From: Nilaparvata lugens
Taxonomy: Eukaryota > Arthropoda > Insecta > Hemiptera > Delphacidae
Length of the DNA stretch: 64,000 nt
Assembly: GCF_014356525.2 (NCBI RefSeq)
Contig: NC_052507.1
Location: 59,992,053 to 60,056,052 of the forward strand
Direction of reading: 5' to 3'
The translations under genes were made by a program, and so were the position numbers. Of this stretch, positions 35,901 through 45,852 are shown piece by piece (the stretch's first letter is position 1; the number at the start of each line of letters is the position of its first letter). The notes below the pieces were generated by a model. That model was not told the origin of the DNA and did not search any database. It saw only the letters and a program-made list of their open reading frames with translations.

Positions 35901-38900
35901 AAGTACTATACTTTCATATTTTCTAAAGATCTTTTATGTAAAGTGAATGTCTAAACTGTTCAAGTAGCTAGTGATACTACTTTATGTTCAATTCAAAACA
36001 ATTTTGAATTTAAATTTTCCATTTCTTGACGACATTAACCAAATAGCAATTCCTTACGTTTTGTTTCATGACTGGCTCTTTTGATGCTGGCTTATTGGAT
36101 GCTGTTTCTTTTGGCAACATTTCCTCCAATACTGGCTCAGCCACATTATCACTGGCAGATGGAGGAGCTGTGAAAAGCAGTTACACAATTACAGTTTACT
36201 AGACAATCTAAGAATGGATGATAATATTCCAACATAAAAACAATAATTCTGTCTTGAGTGAAACCAATGATTATGGTATGGATTCTAGAATTCAAGTTGC
36301 TTCACTTTAAATTTTAGAATAATGATTTTAATGTTGAATCCAGGCTACAGTATTATTCAATAATGTTTTAATTCTAAGATATATTATACAGTAGTGAATA
36401 TTTGGATGCAGTTCACAAGAGTACATAATCGTTCAAGGTGTCTCGACTTGACAAGAAAAAAAATTAATGGAACCGGATAAAGTGAGAGTGAGCAAGCTAT
36501 GGATGGTGGAAGAGTCAAAATTATTACATCAACTGTTGAGACACTTTATTTGGCGATGTTATCTGAAAACATTGCAGAATCAACTGATAGGATGAGTTCA
36601 TATTTTTATAGATAGCAATCGGGTGACGACAACGAAACGCAGTTTGAATTACCAGGTTGGTGCTATCTGTTTGTAAGGGGCCGTAAGAGACTAATATTTC
36701 TCCATAACACTGGAGTAAAGTAGCTAAGCGTTGCCAACAATGAGAGAAACCTCATCAAAATAAACACATCGCTACTCCTACTTTTTGCTAATACCATAGA
36801 GTAAAGATACCTAGATTATTTGTCTCTGCTAGTACATAAGTTAGTGCCTCCACATTACATTATTATTTTTTTTTGTTATTTCTATTAAAACTAGTCACTA
36901 GGACTAACCATTAATTTTGTTCTGTTATTTCTTATCCTAAATTAATTTTTATTGCTAAAGTCTTCCAGTGAAGCCTACAGTTCCAATCTATAATTTCACT
37001 ACTTTTAAATTATTTCACTACACTTTTATTCAATATACTTTAATCACTCCACTAGCACTACACCAACTCGAAGGGTTTTGTTCTCTTCAACCTCCTAGTG
37101 AGTTCAGTGTTGTCTAGTAGTTGGATGACTTCGGTGTTGTCGTGTTGATGAAGACGTGACTCATGATGGGCCGCCAATCGTCTTATCTCACAGGTCACAT
37201 AGGGGATGTGCATATCTCGGTGCAAATCGCTGTTCCTTATGTACCAGGGCGCATTCACCATGTTCCGCAGTACTTTGTTTTGGAATGTTTGAATCTGACT
37301 GATGTTAGAAGTTCTAGAGCAGCCCCAAAGCAGAATTCCATACGTCCAGACAGGTTTTAGAATTTGTTTGTAAATCAATAACTTGTTGTCCAATGAGAGT
37401 TGTGATTGACGGCCCAACTGCCAATAGATTTTACTGTATTTGAGTCCTAGCTCGCTCCTTTTCATCTTGATATGCTCTTTCCATTTCAACTTGGAGTCAA
37501 GAGTCATTCCAAGGTATTTTGCTGTGTTGCTGTGTGGTACTGCATTCCCATTCAGATTTATTCGAATCGGGTCATTGATAATTTTGTTTGTGAAGTTGAT
37601 ATGAATAGACTTCATCTCATTTAATCGAATTCTCCATTTTTTGGTCCAGTCACTGAATCTGTTACTAGCATTCTGTAGTTTTGTGGCTGCTTCTTGTACT
37701 GTTTCCCCTTCTGCTAGTATTGCAGTATCATCAGCAAAAGTTGCTATTGTCACTGCATCCAATTCAGGAAGATCGCTTGTGTACAGCACATATAGTGATA
37801 GTAGTTTTAATTTTTCTGCTCAAAATTTTCAAGTTTATTTCAATATTATTGAAACTTTCGGATTGTTTAGTGTTATTTCCGGCTCTTATCAACCCTTCGA
37901 AATTCAAAATTCATCAGTCATATCTCGAATACGTATTCTCTGAGTGTTAATCTTTGGTGAAAACAGAAATTTTAAACTTAACCTCACTTTGGACTATTTA
38001 TGTGCCAAAATCAAGGAATTGAAGAAGTTTTGGGCAATTGCCTGTTCAAATATCGTGTTTGTGACTGTTCTAATGAATAAATAAAGAACTGGTTCAAGAA
38101 CACTACCCTGTGGAACTCCAGCCCTTATTTCCTTCAATTCGGAGACGACGTCACCTTGTTTTACTCTGAATAATCTGTTGTTGATGTATGATTTTAAAAG
38201 TTTTACAAGTTGAGTGGAGAGAATTTTATAAAGTTTAATGATCAGTCCTTCATGCCACACTTTGTCAAATGCCTGTGCCACATCAAGGAAGATTGCTGAA
38301 CATATCGATTTTTTCTCTAATGACTTCTCTATTACATTGGTGATTCTATGTACTTGGTCCAGGGTTGAGTGCTTCTGCCTGAAACCAAATTGATAGGCTG
38401 GTATCAGATTCCTGCTACTTATGATGGGAGTCAATCTCTTCATTAGCAATTTCTCAAAAAGCTTTGAAATTACAGGTAGAAGAGATATTGGGCGGTATGA
38501 TTTTGCTTCTTGAGGACATTTTCCAGGCTTTTGCAACATAATGACTTCTGCCACCTTCCAAATTGTAGGAAAATGCTGTAATCGGAGTGATGCATTGAAT
38601 AAGTATGTTAGCATGACAATACCTTTCCTTGGAAGTTTCTTCAAGATTTCACCTGTATTCAGATCAAACCCAGGTGCTTTTTTGGTATTCAGATTATATT
38701 TTATTTCTTCTTGAACCTCATTTATAGAAACTGGATCAATCTCTGTATCTAAATCATCTGTTATATCTTCTTCAGGATCAATTTCAGATTGAATGTTGTT
38801 TGGCTGGAAGTTTTCTTCTAGATGATTAGCAAATAAATCTGCCTTTTCTCTGTTATGCCTTGCCCAAGTACCATCTGGTTTTCTAATTGGAGGGGATTGT

Positions 38901-41792
38901 AATATTGGCCGCTCAATTCTTTTTGTTGCTTTCCATAATGAATAATCTGTACTGGCATCAGCTGTTAAATTTTGAAGGTAGTTATTAATGGATTCCTCAG
39001 TTAGTTTCCTTATCTCTCTTCTCAATTGTTGTGTTTTGTTATTCAAGATATTTTTGTCAGCAGGATCACGAGTTTGTTGCCATCTTCTTCTTGCCCTTCG
39101 TTTTTCTAACACAAGTTGTCGAATCTCCAGAGGGTAATTGCATCATTTTGTTTTCCTGGTATATTGTCTGGTGTTTTTCCAGGCTGATTTCTGGATTTGC
39201 CACATGAAATTTTCTGCGGCTTCATCTAGCTGCTCAGTTGTTCTAAGTGGAATATTCAAGTTGATTTCATTCTCCAAATCCACTTTAAAAGCTTCCCAGT
39301 CTGTTGTTCTGTTGACTAACATTGGTCTGTCTTCTTTCTTTATTATTCGTTCACTAAGTGTGAGAATTACAGCTGAATGATCAGAATCCAGGTCAAAGCT
39401 CTCTTCAATGTCGATAAAATTACTGGATATTCTCTTTGTTATGAAGAAATCTAGAAGATCTGGAGTTTTATTCAAATCTGTTGGCCAATACGTAGGTGTC
39501 CCTGTTGAATGGAATTCGCAGCCCAGCTCCTGGATAGCCTCTCTGAGTTCTTTTCCTTTGGTAGTCGTGAGTCTTGAACCCCAATCCTTATGCTTGTCAT
39601 TAAAATCCCCACCCACTATGAATCTATCTCCACAAGCTGATGAAGAATATTTGTATAATCATTTTTCTTTAAATTGTAACGTGGTGGAAAATATGCAGCT
39701 CCAACAAGTATTTTCTGGTTGATGGACTCTATTCCAACTACAGTTAGCTGTATTTCATTACTTTGAATACTGAAGTCTTCATAGTGTTTAATACTCTCCT
39801 TCACTATTACAGCACTTCCACCTCTTGCTTGATTTTGAGGATGAATAGTTTCGTAAATATTATATCCATTGATTTTGAAGTGAGTCTGCTCAGTTGAATG
39901 GGTTTCAGAGATGAGGCAAACATCTATATTTCGTGTCTTCAGAAATATTTCTATTTCTTGTTTTCTATTATTATTGATATTATTTATTCCATTGGCATTC
40001 CAGGTAGCAATCCTTATATCTTGTTGGTTCGCAATATTCATTTTCTAGTTTTCTTCTCGATACTCTTACTCTTTCCTTCCAAGCTGTCAAGTCGTCCAGA
40101 AAGAATATTTAAACTGTTCAAAATTTCCTGCAAAACCTTATTGACTTCAACTGGTTGTTGTTGTTGTTGTTGTTGCTTTGGTTGGCTCTCCTGTTGTAGG
40201 CTTGGAGTGGGTTTCGTTACTTGGGAATAGGATATTTCTCCAGTGTACTTTTTTGAAGTGAAGTTTCTCTGTTTAGTTGTATGTGGTACTTCGCTACTTC
40301 TTTTAACTAGGTTTTCTTTTTCAGTTCTTCTTCTCTGAAGTTCTTCAGCCTCTGTAGTTAGCTGGGTGAGCCTATGTAGCAAATGTAGCAAATATGTTTA
40401 ATTTCAAATATTCTTTTTGTATCTTCTGCATTCTTGAATGTTAACATGAACATTGGAAGTCTTATAATGTGTTCTTATCCATCCTTCTTCACTTTTTTTC
40501 ATTTTGTTGACAGCACTGATTATTTGAAAGCCTCTGCTTAGAAGATCGTTCTTTATATCCTCTGGATCGCATGATGGATGAAGCTCTTTAGCCATGACAC
40601 GAATTGGACGAGTTTGTTCATTTTCGTACGTGTGCCATTCATATTTAGCTTCATTCAACATCTTAGTTAAATCTCTGTATTCTTGTTCAGTTTCAACATT
40701 CAATTTTAGCTTGTTGTTGTTCATCATGTTGGCACTGAAATTGAGATTTTTCGATTTCAATGCCTCTTTAATTTTCGAATACTCTTGTATATTGCTGGGG
40801 ACTAATATGACTGGTGGTGGCTTGTTTTTCTTTTCTGTCGGTTTCATACTTGTAGAATCAGTTGCAGGCCTTATTTTTTCTGGTGAGTCACGGATTATTC
40901 TCTTCTTTACATTAATTTAAGAGCAAAAACTTTTTCCTTCTAAATTTTCATTTCTGATGTGCTATTTTACTTTAGATCAAAGCTCGAATCCCCCAATTTC
41001 TTGAAAAATGAACATACTTTCTTGCAGAATCAGGACCAGATGTTTCTCGTAAAAAAAACATGTAGCATAATATCAATTCGCTTTGTATAAAAAATATGGA
41101 ACTTGCACTATATTTTTTAATTTGAACCCTGCAATAACAATACTTATTCATGTAGCTCACAATATTTATTTCAGACTACATAAAAAGATTTTTAGCTTGT
41201 AATAAGGTTCTGGCTTTATGAGTATAATGAAAAATATCATGATTTATTACAGCACTTCTCAACAATTAAAATACAAAACTCAAATACTAAATTCAATCGT
41301 AAAATTAACAGAATTGGAATGACAAGATAAATGTAGATTTTTCTATTTTTTAATGAAATCAAGAATAATTAATAAAGAAAACTCACTCTGTTCTTCATTT
41401 TCTTCAGCTTGATTGTCTGGTGAATCCTGATAAAGCAAATTAAAAAAAGCATTAAAAATATATGTTAAGCTATTGCAAAAATTCAAATTATTTTGAACAA
41501 AGAACCCATTGCTATCGTTCCAGCCGGTATTTAAATGTATAAATATTTAAATTATCAAAAATGTTAATCGAGAACATAAACTTGACAAGTTTTTGATTAA
41601 ATATATGAACATGACATATCTATTAAATGAATATTATAAAAAAATATCAAATGATTCCGTTAAATATTCGTCTTCATTATTTTTATCATGGATCGTTCAT
41701 CCAAACGCTCATAAAAGGTAAACTTTATTGTAAACACTATGTATTTGACAATTTCAAGATTTACTCACAACCGGTAGCTCAGAAGTAGACAT
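20830..41792 (-). CDS. ODF2/cenexin-like coiled-coil protein, 18 exons, complete
   Basis: Eighteen exons (listed separately) run from ATG at 41792 to TAA at 20830 and add up to 2388 nt, 795 aa. Every splice phase agrees and there are no internal stops. The first third is acidic and Ser/Pro-rich; the rest is nearly all heptad-type coiled coil. The stretch LLPLPEKLRNAELKMTLYQ followed by ENIEELTREL resembles a remembered ODF2 segment (LPDILKITEAKLAECQDQL...), and the C-terminal FERISALEKEL and YTIRTLKDQI regions fit the ODF2 end. ODF2 is a mother-centriole appendage and sperm-tail protein; length and architecture fit. Homology by coiled coil is treacherous, so the name is tentative, while the gene structure is firm. 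Confidence 0.6.
21131..22119. mobile_element. foldback element, about 400-nt inverted arms
   Basis: AGAGTGTTTCAGAAGTAGTG at the left is mirrored by CACTACTTCTGAAACACTCT at the right. The match continues with few differences for roughly 400 nt per arm (shared TTTGGCATGAATATTT, AATGGCGGCCATTTT, CACGAAAATTGTTCACTTTA) around a loop of about 150 nt. It carries no ORF and lies in the last intron of the ODF2-like gene. TA flanks are possible but not certain. Confidence 0.88.
22279..22346. mobile_element. fragment of the TAGTGCGGTCCACG MITE family
   Basis: CAGAGAATCGGTAACGCT ... CCATTATAACGTGGACTTCA matches the 3' half of the element at 15682-15896; its left part is missing. Confidence 0.7.
22638..22887 (-). 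CDS. ODF2-like exon 17
   Basis: 250 nt from tttcag to GATGCA|gtaagt. Encodes AVLLRFEELTQQNEWLYEEK through RISALEKELASTRAVASAA, strong coiled coil. Confidence 0.8.
23324..23442 (-). CDS. ODF2-like exon 16
   Basis: 119 nt ending in phase 2 (TACAA|gtgagt). Encodes IAYQNNSSNITKEERDALL then KLQELQNENLEY. Confidence 0.75.
24073..24204 (-). CDS. ODF2-like exon 15
   Basis: 132 nt, phase 0. Encodes SQIQEKIAELLPLPEKL, RNAELKMTLYQENIEEL and NEARDI. This is the segment most like ODF2. Confidence 0.78.
24678..24788 (-). CDS. ODF2-like exon 14
   Basis: 111 nt, phase 0, YLKAQQDMEEQKRYVEK to LLTELQQYK, coiled coil. Confidence 0.75.
25650..25796 (-). CDS. ODF2-like exon 13
   Basis: 147 nt, phase 0. Encodes EMADQAKYLDMKHQSE through EIESYRNK. 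The acceptor is ttaag rather than ttcag. Confidence 0.75.
26173..26311. repeat. 18-bp minisatellite, about 7.7 copies
   Basis: The unit TTTGATATACATTTAGAC (variants TTCAGAC, TTTAGTC) is repeated in register without indels in an intron. Because 18 is a multiple of 3, both strands stay open (FDIHLD on plus, SKCISK on minus); there is no other sign of coding. Confidence 0.9.
26434..26697 (-). CDS. ODF2-like exon 12
   Basis: 264 nt, phase 0. A long coiled coil with LENQLRDLNEQYCRLDCEL, IIEQINERCYLAEARVEDL and VDRLNMVDADRRQ. Confidence 0.8.
27122..27265 (-). CDS. ODF2-like exon 11
   Basis: 144 nt, phase 0. Encodes EKQIEVMECVVANIKNEV then LKSQQQLLQ, coiled coil. The donor is AAAGAA|gtgtgt. The 2-kb intron upstream holds the Tc1/mariner-like relic. 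Confidence 0.7.
27602..28478 (-). mobile_element. decayed Tc1/mariner-type transposon
   Basis: TA-flanked inverted repeats: left CAAAGTGCGCCAGAGAAACT, and the right end read inward is TAAGGTGCGCCAGAGAAACT. Minus-strand remnants read WSREQRAFAVESFFSNGRS near 28385 (N-terminal helix-turn-helix region) and YLAYVDRPRTIAHLKNNIRD near 27890 (C-terminal end). The catalytic middle is missing or scrambled, so the element is non-autonomous. Confidence 0.85.
28574..28798 (+). repeat. interspersed repeat, copy 2 (GCAGGTAACCCGTG family)
   Basis: Matches 4788-5021 in the same orientation (GGCCTATAACCATCC, CCAGTCCAGTAGTTCA, CGTGAATTTCCTATCCC). Confidence 0.65.
29236..29355 (-). CDS. ODF2-like exon 10
   Basis: 120 nt, phase 0, TRGPVICKKKLCQ to DVTPDKQL, a linker without heptads. 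Confidence 0.65.
29616..29748 (-). CDS. ODF2-like exon 9
   Basis: 133 nt starting with the base that completes Asn. Encodes CPSGQPQSSGTMEAL, then the coiled coil LQHKMLQMSKENAKLQKKLL. Confidence 0.75.
30017..30129 (-). CDS. ODF2-like exon 8
   Basis: 113 nt ending in phase 2 (TTCAA|gtaaga). Encodes SQNQKYLEGGSS then LAQCNLWDLCNLLKEASF. Confidence 0.7.
30752..30811 (-). CDS. ODF2-like exon 7
   Basis: 60 nt, phase 0, encoding IPTREVPEKDGSKPKKDDYL. Confidence 0.65.
31393..31536 (-). CDS. ODF2-like exon 6
   Basis: 144 nt, phase 0. Encodes ADSISQNKKILHDLQENL then PKIIVCDGQPKKDEFS. The sequence is not coiled coil at its end. Confidence 0.7.
32310..33244 (+). repeat. long dispersed repeat of unknown class
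   Basis: It starts near TTTGTTTGTTCCCTATAGAC and ends GGCGGTACAAAGTTCTCCGG plus GTAAGCTAGT, phrases I associate with abundant hemipteran repeats. No ORF remains. Boundaries are approximate. Confidence 0.4.
33540..33860 (+). repeat. dispersed repeat remnant with C- and G-runs
   Basis: Contains TTTTGGGGGGGCCCCAGCTC, then a tail TTTTATAGATATAGAGAGAG running into (AGA)n. No coding potential. Confidence 0.35.
33917..34126 (-). CDS. ODF2-like exon 5
   Basis: 210 nt between tttcag and TCAAGA|gtaaaa. Encodes KDDMTDDDIKTLQGLHDDL followed by a Gln/Pro-rich end. Confidence 0.72.
34312..34454. mobile_element. 143-bp palindromic MITE
   Basis: The left arm ACTTACGCGACTCAGATCGA ... GAGAGCATATGTTTTC pairs with the right arm ending CGAGTCTCTTCTCGTTCTGA plus GCCGCGTAAGT. 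Arms are about 50 nt, and the centre includes the small palindrome TAGAGTCGACTAG. Confidence 0.85.
35275..35427 (-). CDS. ODF2-like exon 4
   Basis: 153 nt after a gtaaag acceptor to CAGCAG|gtaaac. Encodes SPTEADRRSTLSNFP then AELKAADQSAQNTVKLIQAL, the first predicted helix. Confidence 0.7.
36058..36167 (-). CDS. ODF2-like exon 3
   Basis: 110 nt from ttcacag to CAAAAC|gtaagg. It completes the Thr codon of exon 2, then PPSASDNVAEPVLEEM. The 5.2-kb intron before it holds the Jockey-type LINE. Confidence 0.65.
36866..40918 (-). mobile_element. Jockey-type LINE with ORF1 and ORF2 remnants, in intron 2 of the ODF2-like gene
   Basis: In minus-strand order: ORF1 part 40404-40847 with RPIRVMAKELHPSCDPEDIK (PRE/C2HC-type region of Jockey gag); ORF1 end 40038-40391; endonuclease 39143-40041 (ATWNANGIN, ISETHS, GGDFNDKH, DLDSDHSAV); RT 37994-39112 (SYRPISLLPVISKLFEKLL, FLDVAQAFDKVWH, AGVPQGSVLEPVLY); and 37058-37789 (FADDTAIL, LWGCSRTSN). 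The zinc-knuckle part of ORF1 is deleted near 40395, a frameshift splits the endonuclease near 39616, stops are present, and about 270 bp is inserted in the RT near 37797-38067. A possible A-tail (plus-strand T run) is near 36867. Confidence 0.88.
37797..38067. mobile_element. about 270-bp insertion inside the LINE reverse transcriptase
   Basis: The RT frame reads GVPQGSVLEPVLYL up to 38067 and resumes YVLYTSDLPELD at about 37797. The intervening DNA (TTATCAACCCTTCGAAATTC ... GGGCAATTGCCTGTTC) breaks the ORF exactly before the FADD motif. Target duplications were not resolved. Confidence 0.7.
41387..41426 (-). CDS. ODF2-like exon 2
   Basis: 40 nt between ttatcag and GAACAGA|gtgagt, encoding DSPDNQAEENEEQ, ending in phase 1. 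Confidence 0.6.
41769..41792 (-). CDS. ODF2-like exon 1 (start)
   Basis: ATG gives MSTSELPV, then donor GTT|gtgagt, phase 0. It is very short, but the phase fits exon 2. Confidence 0.6.
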
Positions 41793-42070
41793 GTTTTACA
41801 AATTCAAGTACTTTTAGCTCTCAAGCCAGAATTATTTATGTGTTGTATTACTTCTCTGGATTTGGATTGTTTAAAAGTTGTTGTTGAGTTCTGAAAAACA
41901 TTGATTGATTGGAAAGAGCAATTAGATTATTAAAAAGAAGGAAATACTATAATTTTAAACTAATATTATTAATTTAAAGAAATATTCTAACAGAGAAAAC
42001 CAAACTGATTAAGTTTTAGAGAGTTGCTAAGAAACCGATTTTAGGTGTGAAATGTTACGTCTTAAACATC

Positions 42071-42244
42071 GTTTACACCAAAGTTATTAACAAAATGTTA
42101 ATAATTTAATCCTCATAGATTCTATTAGATTGAACATAACTTTTCATACACAATGATCATTATGTGTTTGACAAGTACCGTTCAATCTAATAGAATCTAT
42201 AAGGATTAAGTTATTAACATTTTGTTAATAACTTTGTTGTAAAC
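42071..42244. mobile_element. palindromic MITE, ends GTTTACACCAAAGTTATTAA
   Basis: The left arm GTTTACACCAAAGTTATTAA ... CATAGATTCTATTAGATTGA pairs with the right arm TTCAATCTAATAGAATCTAT ... TTAATAACTTTGTTGTAAAC. 174 bp. Confidence 0.85.
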
Positions 42245-42907
42245 CCAGCTTTATTATTCATAGAATACAGAGGTTCGGTATTATTTGCATTTTTTCTGAT
42301 TCAATAGAGATCACTTTGAATTAGAATTATTTGATCCACAAATATATTATAGTACTCATAGAAATTAAAAAAAAATATTTTGAAAAGGGTGATAGCACAT
42401 TGAATGAAGGATGTTTTTGCATAGGCCTATACCATACCGCTATATGTAAAAGCTGGATAGAATGCTACTCTGGTACTGGAACATCCTATGCAGTTTTGCA
42501 ATGTAAGAACTGGATAAAATACATATTGGAATAATTAAATTAATAATATTAAAGCCATAAACCATGAAATATAATTGAAAAATTATTTACCACACGAAAA
42601 TTTTTGATGATCTGTAAAAATGAGTTTTGTTTGTAGTTTTGGGTTACACCTGAGTGTTTTGAACTACTTGTAATTGACATCTTCTTCTTTATCTTTTAAA
42701 ATTTTGTCTACATATGTTGAAAAACTATTGCTACCAACTATTAAACACAATACTTGAAGACTAAAAATTAACATTTTTTAAAACTCCAATTTACAAAATG
42801 TCAATTAAAATAAGATAAATGAGAAATTTATGTGGAACGAGAAAAAATTAAATAGACTGCTAGTATAAATTAGAAAAAAGTATACAAAGATTAAATGACT
42901 GTTTTAT

Positions 42908-43040
42908 TCTCGGTTTCACAATAGCCTATTAGGTTTTGACCATGATTAAATACTAAGAACCCTATCAGTGAAGGCTTCTCTGATTGGTTTCAAAACATTC
43001 AATCACGATTAAAATGTGATAGGCTTTTGTGCAACCGGGG
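42908..43040. mobile_element. short MITE, CCGGTTGCACAA ends
   Basis: The left end TCTCGGTTTCACAATAGCCT is an imperfect mirror of the right end AGGCTTTTGTGCAACCGGGG; the inner parts GACCATGATTAA and ATCACGATTAAAATG also pair. It directly abuts the next foldback element. Confidence 0.7.
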
Positions 43041-43045
43041 CTTAA

Positions 43046-43668
43046 GGCTGTGCAAAGGCTAAAAATAAACTTTCTACTGATGATATTTTCCAAAGTTTTT
43101 CGATTTGTACGGTATATCATCAAGCTATCAAAATGAAAAAGTTTTCTTAGGAAATCATTTTTTTCCGATCATTACTTTTTGAGATATGAGCGCCTAAAGT
43201 TTAAAGTTTTAAAACAGAACATTTCAAATTCGGTAAGAGATAAATCCATGAAATTTGGAGGATTGATTCTTCATGGTATTGTAAATCTAGTGAAACGAGA
43301 ATATCCTGAAATATAAATTTTTGATAAAGTTATTCCATTTACCAAAAATAACCCAACAAAAAGTTATTTTTCGTCATTTTTAGTAAATTGAATAACTTTC
43401 TCAAAAATTGATATTTTCAAAAAAAAATTATTTTACTAAATCAACAATACCAGGGAGAATCAATCCTTCAAATCTCATGGATTTATCTCTTACCGAATTT
43501 GAAATGTTCTGTCCCAAAAATTTAAACTTTAGGCGCTCATATCTCAAAAAGTAATGATGGGAAAAAAATGTTTTCCTGAGAAAACTTTCTTATTTTGATA
43601 CCTAAACAAATCGAAAATCTTTGAAAAATATCACCAGTAGAAAGTTTATTTTTAGCCTTTGCACAGCC
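43046..43668. mobile_element. TTAA-flanked foldback element, 623 bp
   Basis: TTAA at 43042-43045 and 43669-43672 flanks GGCTGTGCAAAGGCTAAAAA at the left, mirrored by TTTTTAGCCTTTGCACAGCC at the right. The arms stay similar for nearly 300 nt each (ACCGAATTTGAAATGTTCTG, CATATCTCAAAAAGTAATGA). The TTAA target suggests a piggyBac-type mobiliser (inference). Confidence 0.88.
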
Positions 43669-43861
43669 TTAAACGTTGAAGATTGAGGCATGTATAAACC
43701 ACTCAACCAACACAGACTCAGCACCAGTGAGTCGCCAGAGAGCAACAATTGGCGGCAGAATGTAGTTTGGAGAATACTGGAACATCAGTGAGACACCCGA
43801 ATTGGCTGCCGGACTAACGAAACACGAGTGAGACTCTGGTGACCCGACTGACCAACCCAGG

Positions 43862-45852
43862 TAGCTCAACGTGATCCTGCAATTGCGGAGAAACAAAAAG
43901 AGCTTGAATTGGTTCTCGACGAACTGAATCGAGTGGCCAAGGAGACGCGAGATGCTGAAGAGGCGGCCACCTCAAGGCGGAACTCAGTCGAGGCAGCTCT
44001 AGCCGATTACCACAGACTAAAAGCCAGCCAGCTCAATAACTTTTCAAAAGAATCAGCACTAGAAGCTAGTTTTACCCTGAGGAACATTATGGCTGCTGAG
44101 GATGAGATTGATAAATACGACAGGAAGGTAGAGTCAAACGCATATACAGTCGAACCTCTTTATAACGAACCTCCACTTAACGAAATCCTCTGCACAACGA
44201 ATTTTTACCTTGTCCATGACATTTTATAATTTTGACTGCTTATTTACATCTAACGAATTTTGAACCTTTCAACGACAAAGTTTTCTCTCCGCTTCAACAT
44301 ACAAAATGTGGTGTGTATAATTCTGGAAAGAAAATGTTCTCGGAAAAGTTCTAAATATAATTATGAACCGAAAGACGATTTTAATGTTGATGAGACTGGT
44401 ATATTGTTTAAATATATGTCCAATAAAACACTAACTACCGCTCATATCATTCAATTACCGCCCTTGATATTATTATATAAGATCGTGGCAGTTTTTTGAA
44501 AGGACAACCTCTCAATAACGAATACCTCTCTTCACGAGAGAAGTATAATCGACTTCATTATACAGAGGTTCAACTGTATATTGCATTTTATCTATTAATT
44601 TTGAATTTTAATCTTGGGTACTTAATTTATATTGTATTTCGATATTTTTCAAAATGATAATTATTGTGATTTGATAGTATGATAGGAACTGAATTTGTTA
44701 ACTACCTATTACTGAGAGGTATACCGTAATATCCAATTAAATGAATGAATTGCATTTTATTCAGTGATATTGAATTTGAACTTAATGAATAATAGTTTGG
44801 TTCTCTATTCGATGTATATGTTTAATACATATAGTTTTAATGTATTGATATTTTATAGAATAGGCCTATGCTTAATGCAATTAATAATTGCGATCAATAA
44901 AATCACTTCGCTTATATGGGCTACTTGATTCAAATAAAAATATAAAAACTTTTAGTTCCCTTTTAATAAACCCTAATAAAAGAGTACCTACTAAAGGTTT
45001 TTATATTGTTTTTATTTGCGATCAATATTATGATACGAACTGAAACAGTTACCTTTATGACAAAAAGATATGGTCGAATGCAATGAATTAATTGCATTTC
45101 ATTTGCTGATAATAAATTATTATCATTTTATTGAATTTCAATGTGGACCTATAACAAAATAAAAATTGCGATTCGATAGTAGGCTGCAATAGAGCCTGAA
45201 ACGGTTGAATTAAAGCAATGTTTGTACATTTATGAGTACCGTAAGTTTTCGGTAAATAATTTCAGCTTATACTCAAATAATAGAGGACTAGGCAGCCAGC
45301 CGTTTTTACTTCGTCATCAGGCATTGATGAACATTTGACAAGGGCAGCCACATTTTGGTATCTGGGTTCGGCAGTTGAAATGTGGCTGCTCAACTGAATG
45401 GCTACCCTCGTCAAATAAGCTTTACATAACCCAATACCCAGAACGAGTTGAGCGACTGTCTGTCTAGTCTAATAGGGACCCAATTGTTATAGCCTGAATT
45501 TCAGTTGAAAATAGGGTTCTAGACATCGAAGGTAGATGTTGTGTATTATCTACGTACAAAATGTCACCGCAGTTCTCATCATAATAACACTCAGTAATTA
45601 CATCAATTCACTGAGATAGTCAGTAGATGAATAATATTATACCTCAATTTGTTTTCAAATGTAGAGTAAGAACAATATTCACAATACAAACACTTACATG
45701 AAATTTCATATTTCATCACTGTTATCCAGGTATTTGAACTGAAGTCTCTGACATCTCAGCTGAAGAAGAAACTATTGAGGACGGAAAATGAGCTAGCTAA
45801 TGCGCAGATTCAATACATAGCACTACACGACAACGCGTCCAAAAAACCTTGA
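43862..45852 (+). CDS. unidentified coiled-coil protein, two 3'-terminal exons only
   Basis: Exons 43862-44127 (from cccag, or a nearby acceptor, to AGGAAG|gtagag) and 45730-45852 (from tatccag to TGA) join in phase 0. Together they give about 129 residues: VAQRDPAIAEKQKELELVL, LDELNRVAKETRDAEEAAT, a helix ending MAAEDEIDKYDRK, then VFELKSLTSQLKKKLLRTE and a C-terminus HDNASKKP. Highly charged heptad sequence with no domain I recognise. There is no in-frame ATG before residue 83 or so, and I found no matching upstream exon between 41.8 and 43.8 kb. It may be a gene fragment, the end of a gene with a far 5' part, or a misassembled piece. The pogo-type MITE lies in its intron. Confidence 0.55.
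44147..44576 (+). mobile_element. pogo/Tigger-type MITE with transposase relic
   Basis: TA-flanked ends CAGTCGAACCTCTTTATAAC and (inverse) CAGTTGAACCTCTGTATAAT; 430 bp. Near 44380-44440 the plus strand reads FNVDETGILFKYMSNKTL, the DETG motif region of CENP-B/Tigger-like transposases, so it derives from an autonomous pogo element by deletion. Confidence 0.85.
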
